Shown here one piece after another: positions 41,951 through 53,060 of a stretch of DNA of 64,000 nt. The translations under genes were made by a program, and so were the position numbers. How positions within the stretch are numbered: position 1 is the first letter of the stretch; each line of letters opens with the position of its first letter. The DNA comes from Kuschelorhynchus macadamiae (taxonomy: Eukaryota > Arthropoda > Insecta > Coleoptera > Curculionidae), in contig JAUTXW010000868.1 of NCBI GenBank assembly GCA_030620095.1, positions 908,001 to 972,000 on the forward strand, written 5' to 3'. The notes beneath the pieces are model-generated. The model had not been told where the DNA came from and did no database searches. It was given only the letters and a program-made list of their open reading frames with translations.

Positions 41951-42529
41951 AATAAATACATTTTTTAATTTGAACGCATTTTCCATACAATAGACATGAA
42001 ATAATCTGGCTCTGTCTAGTGCAAAAAAGAGCATATCTAGAAAAAGTTTGACAGAAATCTCGGGGGGGGGAGGCGTGAGACTCAACCGTTCAGTGTGGAA
42101 ACAAACGGCCCAGCTAGAAAAGGAGCAGACCCTGTGAACGTGTAAGGCCTAGTTTTTCCCGCATTCTATCCTGTTCGTCTGCCCAGTTCTGTATGAAATA
42201 TTAGCGTAATGGCGTCTAAAAGATCATCCAGTGATACCAGTAGTACTCTCAAGGGGCATCTGGTCGAAACCAAAATGCATTGGAAGGATTTGAGAAAAAT
42301 ATAGTTCATAAAGTTATTTAGAATAGAATATTGGTGTATCGAGAGCTTAGAGGTCGCCACTCGGACATACCATCTGTAAATTAGACTAAGGTGAAAATCA
42401 TCTGGGAAAATCACCCCAGCTCTGACTAAGCCCCGGGCGAAGAGCAATCTGGCAAGTTGTAAGTTAAAATGTCAAAAATGTATGTTGGAATTGTACAAAA
42501 AAATTATTGAAAGTGGCAACACTGCCTTA
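41951..42529. promoter_or_regulatory. Upstream region of RpL27
   Basis: Presumed promoter side of RpL27. No TATA box stands out, as is common for ribosomal protein genes. Pyrimidine-rich strings near 42534 (GTTCTTTAG) might mark the start site. A run of nine Gs lies at about 42062. Confidence 0.35.
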
Positions 42530-42811
42530 ATCAAGTTCTTTAGAAAAGGAAATAAAACCCGTAAGTTATTTTTTGAATTATCTAAGTTTATCCTAGAAAT
42601 TTGTTGGAATCTTGAACAGTAATTTATTGAAAATTAAACATAATTATGTATTTCCATAATCCAAGAACGTATTTTCTTCTTAGAATGATTTTTTAGCGTA
42701 AAAAATTTTCAATTTTTCTAATGTTGGGTTATGTTGCCCTGTTTATAGTTTTCATTTTAAAAATAATTGTCTACATCTACTTTATACTAAAAATATCTTT
42801 TTCTCTTCCAG
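42530..42811 (+). other. RpL27: RpL27 5'-UTR exon end and first intron
   Basis: AAATAAAACCC ends a probable non-coding exon at 42560, followed by the consensus donor GTAAGT (42561). The acceptor TTTCTCTTCCAG ends at 42811, six bases before the start codon. An intron in the 5' UTR just before the ATG is usual for animal ribosomal protein genes. The transcription start is an estimate. Confidence 0.65.
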
Positions 42812-42817
42812 AGCAAG

Positions 42818-45352
42818 ATGGGTAAAATTATGAAACCAGGCAAAGTTGTATTGGTCCTCGGTGGCCGATATGCAGGAAGGAAGGCTATTGTAGTGAAAAA
42901 TTATGATGATGGAACTGGAGACAAGCCTTATGGCCATGCCTTAGTTGCTGGTATTGATAGATACCCACGTAAAATTCATAAAAGGATGGGCAAAGGAAAA
43001 ATGCACAAGAGGAGTAAAATAAAGCCTTTCATTAAGGTAATAATTCAAATGTTTTTTTCAATTAAACTTTTGATTATGTTATACCTATTTAGGGTTGCCA
43101 GCTACTGTCTAGTTTTTTCTGGACAATTCGGCAATTTGAGATTTTACAAATTGTCAATTTTTGAAAATTGTCCAATAAAAATGAAACAGTAAATGAAGTT
43201 GAAGAGGCAACATTATGTCGTACATGAAAAATAGGACCTTTTAACAATATTATAAACTATATATAAATTAGATTTTGTTTTGCATCCAGTTCTAAAAACA
43301 AAATGTTTATTGACAATACCGTAGTAAGTAAATTGTAAAATAAAAAACATGAGAAATTTTCTAGAGACACAATAATTCTTCAATGACTGGTTTACCAATT
43401 TCTACAATTCACAGTGTCTTTTATTAATTAAAACTAGTTAATAGATATTCTTAATAATTAGCCATGATGAATGATTTTATTCGAATAGAATCATTCGTTC
43501 ATTACATTAATAAGGGAACTGCCACATGTTAGATGATCTGAAAATCCAATGACATTTTGGAATCGGCATTAGACTGCAATGCTCTACCAGCTACATCAGA
43601 AAGATTATTTTCAAAAAGCAATGAAATAACCAATGACTAGAAGCAGAACGTTGATAAAGAACTTGGAGGCTTATTTTTAAACAGTAATATTAATAATTTT
43701 GATTTTTAGTTATTCTTATTTGGTATGCTTTCATCATCTTAATTATTTTTACATAAATAAATGTTTCATGATTTTAAATTTTATTGTTAATGTAACTTGT
43801 GTTTATATATATTTATATTAAAAAGCAAAAAACTAGTACTTTTTATTATGTATTAAAATAACTTGCAGAAAAACATCGAAAATTATTTTCCTACACCTTA
43901 AATAAAAAGGTTTATTGCAGTAAAATAACAGAATATTAATAGAATGTAATTTCCCCATGTGTAAATTAAATACTGGCACCTTAATAAAAAGAAAAATATT
44001 CATTCCTTATTGTGGACTCCAAAATTAAAGAAACCAGAAGGGAGTCAGTTCCTTCTAAGAATAGCAAATTCTTTATCAAAACCCCACCACCCCCTATGAC
44101 AACTAACAGCAGAGCATATTTTAACCCAGTCAACTTAGCATTCAAAGCCATGTTGATGTTCTAACCTGATGAATAAAAGAATTGAATAAAAAAATTATTT
44201 TGGATGTCAAATTACTAGAATGCAAAATTGCAAAGCAGATATTACATCAGCTTGATAATTTTTATGCAATAGTTTCCGATGAATGTTTTGATAGTTCTTA
44301 TTCGGTGGTTCCCATCACTATTAATAATCTTATTTAAGTTTAATTCTTTGCTTTCAAAATGTGAAAAGTCAATTGTTTTTCTTTTAATAAGCTTACTACT
44401 ACATTTATTAGTATTAAATGTTTATAATAGGCATTTTGATTTACATTACTCTGTGGGGAAAAACTCAATATCTCATACCAAATATTGATAAAGTTGTGTA
44501 GATTCAGATTGATGGAATTTGTTTAGCAGTTAAAAATATTGCAAAGTTATTGTGTGTTTTAATCCACACACATTAAAAATTTGTGAATCAGGCTAACCTT
44601 TCCGTATAAAAAGGTTTCACTCTCTTAAGATGCTGTATGTAAACAGGCACTTTTTGTCAAAAACAAACTTATATTGTCAGAGTCATCAGTATTATCAAAT
44701 TCCAATTGTTCATTTGTTTACAGTCTATTCTTCAATATATTACAAGAACAGAAAATTCAGAGGGTGCAGAACTCTTGTCACTTTGTGAGGGAAAATGGCT
44801 TAATATTAGTAATAGATAGAACCTGTTCTTTTCAGTCTTTGTTTATAAAAATAGTGTTTTTTGCAACTCCCTTTTTTTATAATTTGTAATGGGTATCCCC
44901 ATTACAAATGCCTTTTTAGTATCACCAGATATTCAATATTGTTGTTCAGGAAGTGTTTCAGCTATGAAGATGCTCATGTGTAAAATAAATGAAATAATGA
45001 ACTTAAATTATTAAGCCCATCAAACCCGGTATAGAGGACATTTGTTGACAATGCAGCAGCATTAATTCAGTTTTGTAATTAAATCCAAAGAACATTTTAG
45101 GAATACTAATTTAATTTTTAAAATATTTTTGTTTTTATTACTTAATTGTGTTATCTTTTACAGACACTAAACTATAATCATCTTATGCCTACCCGGTACT
45201 CTGTGTCAGACCTCACAGATGTTAAAGTCACACCTAAAGATTTGAAGGACCCAATGAAGAGGAAGAAGGCCCGTTTCCAAACAAGGGTTAAATTTGAAGA
45301 TAGGTATAAGCAGGGAAAGAACAAATGGTTCTTCCAGAAACTGCGATTCTAA
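42818..45352 (+). CDS. RpL27: Ribosomal protein L27 (eL27), two coding exons
   Basis: Exon 1 CDS 42818-43036 (73 codons) and exon 2 CDS 45164-45352 (62 codons plus stop) join in phase 0 across GTAATA (donor) and TTATCTTTTACAG (acceptor), giving 135 residues, the usual length of eL27. The protein begins MGKIMKPGKVVLVLGGRYAG, a KOW-type RNA-binding start, and contains ALVAGIDRYPRK, KRSKIKPFIK and, after the splice, TLNYNHLMPTRYSV. It ends KNKWFFQKLRF, the conserved carboxy end. It is a structural component of the cytosolic 60S subunit. No lesion is visible and codons are ordinary, so this is a live host gene. Coding constraint stands out sharply against the decayed surroundings. Confidence 0.98.
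43575..43700 (+). pseudogene. hAT transposase C-terminal remnant in the RpL27 intron
   Basis: ALPATSERLFSKSNEIT then, past a stop, KELGGLFLNSNINNF. This matches the hAT dimerisation motif (P-A-T-S-x-x-S-E-R-x-F-S ... L-x-x-L-x-x-L-x-x-N). Forty-odd codons only. Confidence 0.6.
44500..44830 (+). pseudogene. LINE RT C-terminal remnant in the RpL27 intron
   Basis: In shifting frames: KFVNQANLSV.KGFTLLRC, then LSESSVLSNSNCSFVYSLFFN and QKIQRVQNSCHFVREN. 'KIQRVQNSC' plus 'ESLVLSNFNYC'-like text is typical of the region after the RT domain in CR1/Jockey LINEs. Strongly decayed, same strand as RpL27. Confidence 0.55.
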
Positions 45353-45370
45353 GTTATTTTGTTAAGTCTT

Positions 45371-45376
45371 AATAAA
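45371..45376 (+). promoter_or_regulatory. RpL27 polyadenylation signal
   Basis: AATAAA 18 bases after the stop codon, the first consensus hexamer downstream. Confidence 0.75.
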
Positions 45377-45379
45377 AAT

Positions 45380-46112
45380 TTATATAAAAAAAGATCTAGG
45401 AAGTTTTTGATTCAGATAGCATTTAAGTTTTATACTGGGCCCAAAATGATTTTGTTGTATTAAGGAGTAAGTCATCTTATTGATACAAAAGTCACATTTT
45501 TTTATTTTCAGTTTCAACCAAAAATATTGCAAAAACAACTTAGATATTTTCGCCCATAACTAAACCGAAAGTTTTCGAACAACTATTCACAAAAACAGTT
45601 TTGCTGTATTATACCATTGTATGAGTTTCCTCATATGCAATTTTATATAATATAAATCTACATATCGATATTTTAAATATATTAGCAAAACTTGTATAAA
45701 TAAATCTTTGAAGGCAATAGAGAAAAACAGCTCTGTCTTGACAGTACTTAATGTCAATAAGATTATTTTATCTAAATATTAAGAAAATTGGTTTTATTAT
45801 GAGAAAAAGTGTCTGCTAATAACACACAATAACCAGGAGGAAAAATATTTGGCAGCTTTTTTTGAATGGAAACTAGGAGACATTGCAATTGCTTTATCAA
45901 TTGTTCACTGATAATCTGTCATTCAACCTTTTTAATAAGTTGAGTATTTGTAAACTACATTGACATTCTACTTTCAAGCAGGGAACCACATATTTGTTGT
46001 TCACGGTATATACTTTTTAGATGCAAAAATATATTTTAGGTGACCAAAGTTCAGGGTCAGAATATTAACACTTTTAAAGGCCCTAAGCATTCAAAATATA
46101 TGTTGCCTTCTA
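45380..46112. other. RpL27 downstream spacer
   Basis: AT-rich with nothing recognised. It ends at the TA target of the mariner-type element. Confidence 0.5.
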
Positions 46113-46682
46113 TACGGTGTGGCCCAAATTAGGTACGCATGTATGGATATCTTAGTAACTAAAAATGATTAGAACATATCGCCGTTGAAAATACGTAAAG
46201 GCGTATCTCTAAATTTAATCAAAATGAGTTATGTGTACAAACCAACTTCTATATGTGTCATCCATGTTGTGTCGAAAAGGCGTATTTCTATCTAGCACCG
46301 TTAAGTTTTCGACGTATCTCAAAAATTTCACGAAAGCTTTAAGACATAAAGGCTCATCATCTTGAGATAGACCCTCGAAGATTTTATTTTTAGGGCCGAT
46401 CTCGACTTACGCCTTTTCGCCACAATTATACTAGCGAAACTAGTACTTTTTATAAGGGTATATCTCAACATTTTGTGGGTTCTTTCATATCTGACAACAG
46501 CATGAGTATACGCATTCGTTATAGTTACAACGAAATTGTCATTGTTATTTGGAGGCTCTTACAGGTATTTAGTAGTTCAAACAAAATTCAAAATTGCAAG
46601 GTTTTGATAAACACACACAATCCAAAATAGCTGTGAGTGGGATCAAAACAAATTGTAAAATTGCCCCCCAAAATGACCAGAA

Positions 46683-47250
46683 ATGTCTGATTGTTTCGAT
46701 CTTCAGCAGCTAATCTACTTACCAATATCAAACCATGGCGCAGATTTTTATAATAAGAGGAGATATTTAACAGTTTCTCGGAAATGTTACTGTTTCACTT
46801 GCAACGAGTATGATAGTGGACGAGGTGCGTGTGATATATCGACGCACTATTCAAAACTTTTAAAATACTACGAAAAATAAGTCAATTTTGTGGACTTACT
46901 AGCGGATGGTTGCGCTGGACAAAATGCGAATTCTATCGTATATTGTTTTTCAACTAAAGCACGTAAAGGAAATTAGCCACCATTTTTTGCCACCAATCAT
47001 GGACAAAATTAAGGAGACTCAGCACATAGTGCTATCGCAACTTTTACCTGTCTTTCGTCTTGTTAGACTAGCCCAACCATACGAAGTGTATACTTTAACT
47101 TATAATGGTTTTTTAGACTTTTAATGAGGATCTTAGAATATGTTCGGTTCTAATCGACAATGAGGGAAAGCCATTTAAATGGACGGATATGGCAGAAATT
47201 AAAGTATTGGCATGTCCAATTTTATAAGTCGTTACCAGATACGCCTAAGT
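46683..47250 (+). pseudogene. DUF7869-like transposase-type gene, decayed
   Basis: CFDLQQLIYLPISNHGADFYNKRRYLTVSRK, then CYCFTCNEYDSGRGACDIST, a stop, then DLLADGCAGQNANSIVYCFS. Across another shift come HHFLPP, GDSAHSAI and LVPVFRLVRLAQPYEVYTLTYNGFLDF. The pattern 'FDLQQ..PLP', 'D.C.GQN.N' and 'GH....D..HSAI' is that of arthropod DUF7869 proteins, which I know as RNase H-fold, transposase-like genes of uncertain mobility. It sits in the left arm of the DD41D element, so it arrived afterwards. Its own ends were not found; strings like AATACGTAAAGGCGTATCT (46190) and AAACGTAAAGGCGAATCT (47611) may mark them. Confidence 0.6.
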
Positions 47251-47857
47251 AAAACGTGCATTTTTACCAATATAATTTTAGTTAAAGCTACAAGAATTAC
47301 TATGTTATTTTTGCTAGAAAGAAAAAAGTTTAAATTTTCATGTTAATTTAGTTATTTTTGTTATACTACTTTGCTCACTCATCATTCTATAACGTGTTTT
47401 TGTTGAGCTGAAGCCTGAAGAAAGTTTATTTTTTATGTATGAATTTTGTTTACCTTAATGCCAACCCAGTTGACTTTTGCTGAATAATTTTTTTTAAGAA
47501 TAGCTAATGTTAATTTATTTTATAGAAAAGTTTGAGTTTGAAGCCTTATTGACTATTAAACTGTAATGACCTATCTCAATAAATCAAGTAAGAACAAATT
47601 ATTAATAGCGAAACGTAAAGGCGAATCTGAAAAAATCAGCAAAAAATAATAAAAATATTACCATTAATAATTTCACACGCGTATGATGATAATTAACTAT
47701 TACTAAAAATAACTATAAAAAATTAATATGTTATATTTAATAGTTTTCTGTATATTGCAGAAATAAGACAGCCCATTTCCTTTAAATGCTTCTGAAAACT
47801 TTGTAAAAATGAGATACGCTAAGGGCTTTGCTTAAGATATTCAATACCGCCTTGAGA

Positions 47858-48580
47858 TAGTGGCGGCTCGTGGATATAAGAACGGGTGAAGCGGAGGTAG
47901 CTAGGTGGCCAACGCCGCATGCGAACATTTTTCGGGGTGCCACGCCCAAAATGGCTATTATTTTAACCTTTTTATGATGGTAATTATCCATAGCTTTGAT
48001 GTGTTTTTAATACTTGGAGGAAATAATATGAATTTACAAGATTTTAAATATATTTTTTGTTCTTAAAAAACAGTTAAGTACCTATATCTTAAAGTTTTTC
48101 GATTCGATCGATACAAAACTACTTCCGCCTCCGACGATCCTAGCGCACAACAAGCACCTGCAGCTTGCTGCAGCAGTTTATGCCGCCCCCATCTCTATTT
48201 GGGTTACGTATATTCACAATTGCGTTCCCATAGCAACTGCCGTAAACAAATCTAAGCTCGTAAACCGGCGTGCGGAGGGAGTCTGATGCGGAATTGTTAC
48301 TGCTACTCAACGGGTCGCGCTTATAAAAAGGTGTTCAGCGCGCTACGTTTTTAAGTCACTATTATTTTTTGAGTATATAACGCACTAGTTTTTAATAGAA
48401 CACAATGGTATAATTAAGTAAATAATGCGAATTTATATAAAACATTAAACTTCATTTTATAATAAAAATATAGATTATAAAATGCTTAATATTTTAAAAA
48501 TATTTTTATTTTTAAGTAAATTGATTGTAAAATGTAGGTGAAGCGGCGCTTCACCCGCGTCCCCTGGCAAGCCGCCACTG
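47858..48580. mobile_element. 723-bp non-autonomous hAT element
   Basis: Begins TAGTGGCGGCTCG and ends CAAGCCGCCACTG; inward of these both ends carry a GGTGAAGCGG-type motif. Flanks CCTTGAGA and CCTTGAAA match 7 of 8. Its termini and the motif GTTCCCATAGCAACTGCCGTAAAC resemble the 5' side of the hAT relic at 56430-58781 (GTTGTCATGGCAAC...), so the two are related. No ORF. Confidence 0.85.
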
Positions 48581-49153
48581 CCTTGAAAACGATTCTATTT
48601 TTTTTTTTTTCGTTTTAAAGATATTTTGAAAAAACCAAAAAGTTGCATTTTCTGAAGTTCTGTATTTTTTTATTCCAAAATCTGTAAAAACAACTTTTTA
48701 CGGGCAATGCATTCCGTTTTTAATTCTGACGTTTTGGTTCTGAGATGCGGGACACGAAAGAAAACCGGGCGGAGTCTATCGGTTTAGGAAGGTCGGCCAA
48801 GAAATCTCTTTAAACCAGTAGTGTCCCGTCGTTCTTTAATTAATATGGCACTCCTTTTTGACTATTTGCACTTCAGATAATTAAAAAAATGTAACTATGC
48901 TTAATGAACCTTTATCTATATTTGTCTGTTTTCTTTCGTGTACCACACTTCTATATCTCTTTTGTGTTGCAAAAACGGCGAACTTTCGAATTTTAAAATG
49001 ATTTAATTTTGATTTTTCTTAATCGGTTTACCTATAAATATATTTTTTCTTGAGTTCTGTCATTAACGGTTCACGGGCTACAGCCTAAGTCCACTATTAT
49101 TGGACCACCCAGTATAGTGATACACGATTTACAAGTCCAGATTTTACAAGGTC

Positions 49154-49892
49154 AGCCAGCATCAGATTGAGTGAACGAGATTTATCAAAATTTTAATTTA
49201 TGCAGTTCGACTTTGAGCTACTCGGGTATGCCAAAATTGGCCGTCTGTGTCCGTTTGTCATATTACTTTATACAGGGGCCGTCATTGTGAAGTACTATAC
49301 AGGGCGTTTCCTAATTGCGTGCTGATGTTAAATGGGGTGTTTTTATGTCCTACAAGTCTTAACTTTTGAGATACAGGATGGTAAAGTTTAAAAAGAAAAC
49401 ATTTTTTTTCATGCCAAGTCTGATACTATTGTAGATAACTGCATGAAATTTGATACACGTCTTCTATGCATTAAGAAGCATACGGATTTACCCAGGTTAA
49501 CTACATATACACGCCACTGGTAGAAATTTCAAAAATGGATTGTTAATAAAAATGTCTTTTTATGCATAAAAGACGTGTATCAAATTTCACGTAGTTATTT
49601 ATCTATAATAGCATCAAAATTAGGATTTTAAAAAAATGTTTTCTTTTTAAATCTGTATCTCCAAAGGTTCATATTAAACTTTTTTTCTTAAAAAGGTCCA
49701 AGAATCATCCCTCTTTAACATTAGCACGCAATTAGGAAATGCCTTGTATAGTACTTCACAATGACGTCCCCTGTTCAAAGTAATATGACAGACGGAGACA
49801 ACCGGTCACTTTCGGCATACCCGAATAGCCTAAAGTCGAACTGCATAAGTTAAAATTTTGATAAATCTTGTTCACTGGAATCAGTGCTGGCT
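49154..49892. repeat. 739-bp foldback (long inverted repeat)
   Basis: AGCCAGCATCAGATTGAGTG and onward is mirrored by the reverse complement of the segment ending CAGTGCTGGCT. The arms are about 320 bp, with CATATTACTTTATACAGGGG / CATATTACTTTGAACAGGGG and TCCTAATTGCGTGCT shared. Identity is perhaps 85% by eye. The spacer is short (about 49490-49560) and the inner arms close on ATGCAT...ACGTCTT strings. No coding capacity. It resembles a foldback MITE nested within, or formed from, the DD82E element. Confidence 0.8.
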
Positions 49893-50073
49893 CCCCTACT
49901 ATAACTACATTGATGTGTTAATTTTGGAAAAATATGAGTTCTGCAGTTTTTCAAATATTAATTGCAATATTAGATAATTTTTTGACACCCGGTATTGAAC
50001 AGAAAATGAATTATTTTGAAGCAGTTTATTGACAGCTACTTTATGAACAATTTTACAAAATATATGAAAAAAA

Positions 50074-51410
50074 CTAAGCCATTTTTGAGGTTGATGGCTG
50101 TGATTCTAATGGTTCGATTCCTTCTAAATCGTCTTCCTCTGAAAATGGTGAGGTTTCATCGTCACTACTTGAAGATTCCAGTGTGATAACTAAATCATCA
50201 ATAACCGTTTCACTTTTGCCATCTACTTCCCAGTATTTATCTTCAATAAAACGAACATGTTTAACATACGATTTCCAATTTTCAGCCGATATTGAGTCAA
50301 TCGCTTCTAATGTTATTTTATTTAAATCTTTAATTGAAAGTTCACCGGTGGTGCGCTTTCGAATATATTTTTTACTCCTGCCCATGCAAGTTCAATAGGG
50401 TTGAGGTCGCACATGTATGGAGGAAGCTTTAAAGGTGTATGACCGAGGTTACGTAAAAGACCGTCAATTTTATACTTTTTTTCTCTAGGCTTGTTGGCTG
50501 ATATTACTTCATATAATTGATATTTTCTCCATGTTGGATCACAGACAAGATTGTTCGATTTAAGCCACGATATCATATGAGCTTTTGTAGAGTATTTAGT
50601 TGGCACTTTATCTTCTACATGAGAATGATAAGACGCATTATCCGTTACCACGACTGATTTAGGAGGAATGTTAGGTAGAAGCTTCTCGAGCAACCACTTT
50701 TCAATATTATCTCTATTCATCTGTCCATGATAGTCTCCAGTTGTTAGTCCCGAGCGAAAAACTAAAGCAGCACCTGGAACAAATCCGGCGTCTGAACCAG
50801 CATAACTATAATAAAGCTACTAGACTACTAGAGCGGATTCCCTGAACAACACCTGTAACACTTTCACTTTGCCAGCATTTGTTCACTGTCATATCATTAT
50901 CTATCCAGGTTTCGTCTAGATACACATAATTGCCACCTTCTTGCCTATATTGTCTTAGAGTTGATAGATATTTCACCCTCCAGTGAAAAATATTTGGTCT
51001 CTCAATGAGCAATTTTCGTTTATTTTGGCACTTGCGCCAAACAAAACCATTTGATCGTAAAAGCCGATTTAAGGTTTTATACCCGTACGGAAAATCTATT
51101 TTGTTCTTTACAGCATGAAGTAGGAGTTTGCGGGTCGGAACCTTCAAGTTTATATAAAAATCCTCTATTGTTCGTCGAATTACTTGAAAATCACCATCGT
51201 CAATTTTATCTTTGTATGATAATTGGTGTCTTTTTTACCAGGAGATTTTAAAGGTGAAGTAGAACATGAGCGATCATTATGTTCTCTTTGAATTTTTCTT
51301 ATACTACTTTCCGAAACACCAGTGTAAAATGCAGCGCATTCTGTTCGATTTTGGATTGGAATAGTCAAACTATTATTTTCAGCTTCTCTAGTACAGGCCT
51401 CTTATAACGC
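50074..51410 (-). pseudogene. DD82E transposase relic
   Basis: Four frame segments. The N-terminal part has NRTECAAFYTGVSESSIRKIQREHN (helix-turn-helix; 51368-51180). Next is DFPYGYKTLNRLLRSNGFVWRK with NYVYLDETWIDND (first Asp; 51147-50806). The third segment has KSVVVTDNASYHS (second Asp) and LPPYMCDLNPIELAWAGVK (catalytic Glu; 50720-50322). The acidic tail SSSDDETSPFSEEDD follows (50385-50074). I count 82 residues between the second Asp and the Glu, within an uninterrupted frame. That is far longer than the 34-39 typical of Tc1/mariner; from memory, a DD82E group ('Sailor') has been described. At least three one-base shifts inactivate it, but all catalytic residues are still present. Confidence 0.8.
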
Positions 51411-51989
51411 TCGCAATAACTTCACGTGCATCGCTTCGAATTGTTTGAAAACAAATGCTCAAAATGTATAGGCGCTGCTGGAAATAGCTAGAACATTCTA
51501 GCGGCAAGTGCATGGAGACTCTAGGCACATCCCAATTACAAGTGGAACAGTGCGAAATTTACTAAATCCTAGATTAATTTTCCGTACCGCTTAACTGGCG
51601 CACTTTATAGGAGAAACGGCTATTATTACTATTACAACAAATAAAATAACATAAAATTTATTTGCGTACAAATACAATTTTTACTTTTCCGCTTGCTTAA
51701 GACTATAAACCTTTATTTTAAGGACCGTCCGGTTTTCTTTCGTGTCCCGCACTATTTTGTTTTTTGCTTAATTAAAAATATAATTGTTTTTTTATTATAT
51801 ATAACTTTAAAAATATTTTATTTTTATGTCAAAAACTGACAAAGTTCATTTTTCACCGAGCTAGCCATGACTGCGGGAGACATTTTAACATTCTAAACAA
51901 TAATTGCTATAGTAATTCCACGCTGTTTAAGTCATATAAAAAAAATTGTTCTGTTCAAACTTTGAATTTAACTTATTATTTTATCTGTA

Positions 51990-53060
51990 TTTAGTAGTTT
52001 TTGTCGTGAGTAACTTTTGGATTTCCAAAAATGGCAATGCAGTACGCCGATATCTGTGAAGAAAAATTTAACATCTTGTTATATTAACTGTAATAGGAAT
52101 ACAAATCTTGCCCCGGCCAGTTATTTGAATTTGTATCCTGAGAGGCAACAGCCAAGTGTAAGACTATTCGCCAGGCTTGTCACCAACCTAAGAACTCTTG
52201 GAAGTTTTGAAGAACCCATGCCAAAAAATGTTCAGGACAAACAAGCCTGTAAGATGTGATTAAGGACTTTTCAATGCGAATCCGACGTCGTCGACCCGAA
52301 TAGCTGCAAGAGATATACTTTTACCTCATCAGTCCTCAAAGGAAGTAAATATCGGCCGTATAAACATACTATTGTTCAAGGTTTAAAATAAACAGAATAT
52401 CCAATGCGATTAAAATTTTTTTACTGGTTAAGCAATGTCGAGAAGTACCCAATTTCAGCGGGAAAATCATTTGGACCTTTTGCTTGCTGAAACACAACGA
52501 ATTGTGTTTCAGCAACTACGGAGTATTTTACAGGCCTAATCATCAATTTTGGGCTACTGAGAATCCTAATCAAGTGATCCAACGAAGGCTACAAGTAAGA
52601 TTTGAATGTAATGTATGGTGTGGTGTGTACGGTAAGTTAATCACTCAGTTCCCAAAATTATTCTAAAGTCAAAAGGTATAATTTATTTTTAAATAATCTC
52701 CTTATAGGACCGTTTATTTATAACCATACACTAACAGGCTAAAGTTTTTTTGGAAGGGCAGATATTACCGGCTGTGAGAGCTATATAGTGCTTAGAGAAC
52801 AAGTGCTGAATGATGTGAGGTTTCAACAGGACAGATTCCCCTCACATAATAGTCGCAAAATTCAAAATCTATTAACACAAGGTTTTAACAACAAATTCCT
52901 CAAACCGCGGTCGTGTAAATTGACCATCTAGGTCTCCGGATATTACATACCTCGATTTTTATCTTTGGGGAATTGGGAATATGTTTAAAATGAAGTGTAC
53001 GAGTTTGAGTCCCCTGCAACTGTAGAACTGTTTTAAAAATATGTGAAAACACATTAACAA
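51990..53060 (+). pseudogene. DD41D transposase relic, copy 3 (of the 7.9-kb element)
   Basis: LYPERQQPSVRLFARLVTNLRTLGSFEEPMPKNVQ (52110-52250) is the N-terminal HTH region. NFSGKIIW leads to the first-Asp box, which is disrupted. VFYRPNHQFWATENPNQVIQRR and QVRFECNVWCGVYGKLI are well kept (about 52520-52640). Then GPFIYNHTLTG, and VRFQQDRFPSH with the second Asp at 52830. The third Asp at about 52954 lies 124 nt on, so 41 residues plus one indel. The closing motif LSLGNW/YLWG-like ends near 53060. Stops and shifts throughout. Confidence 0.8.

Larger units (their letters stand above)
43037..45163 (+). other. RpL27 second intron (2.1 kb)
   Basis: Holds two transposon remnants (next entries), a 28-bp palindrome with one mismatch at 43469-43496 (GAATGATTTTATTC and near-complement), and a hairpin TTGTAATGGG/CCCATTACAA at about 44885-44910. 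Apart from these it is AT-rich filler. Confidence 0.8.
48746..51752 (-). mobile_element. DD82E-type Tc1/mariner transposon
   Basis: Inverted termini TGCGGGACACGAAAGAAAACCGG... at both ends (about 28 bp with one mismatch). A TA follows on the right (51753-51754). The left junction (TGAGATGCGGG) seems to have lost a few bases relative to the uninterrupted right arm (CTGAGATAC). It contains the transposase relic 50074-51410 and, in its non-coding half, a foldback repeat. Confidence 0.8.

Noticed and set aside
42166..42447. 93-codon minus-strand ORF upstream of RpL27
   Set aside because: No resemblance to any protein I know and it overlaps the presumed RpL27 promoter region; probably chance.
43037..43192. 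Reading-through of RpL27 exon 1 into the intron as a longer 124-residue protein
   Set aside because: A consensus donor and the matching exon 2 at 45164 give the exact conserved L27 sequence; the extension is intron.
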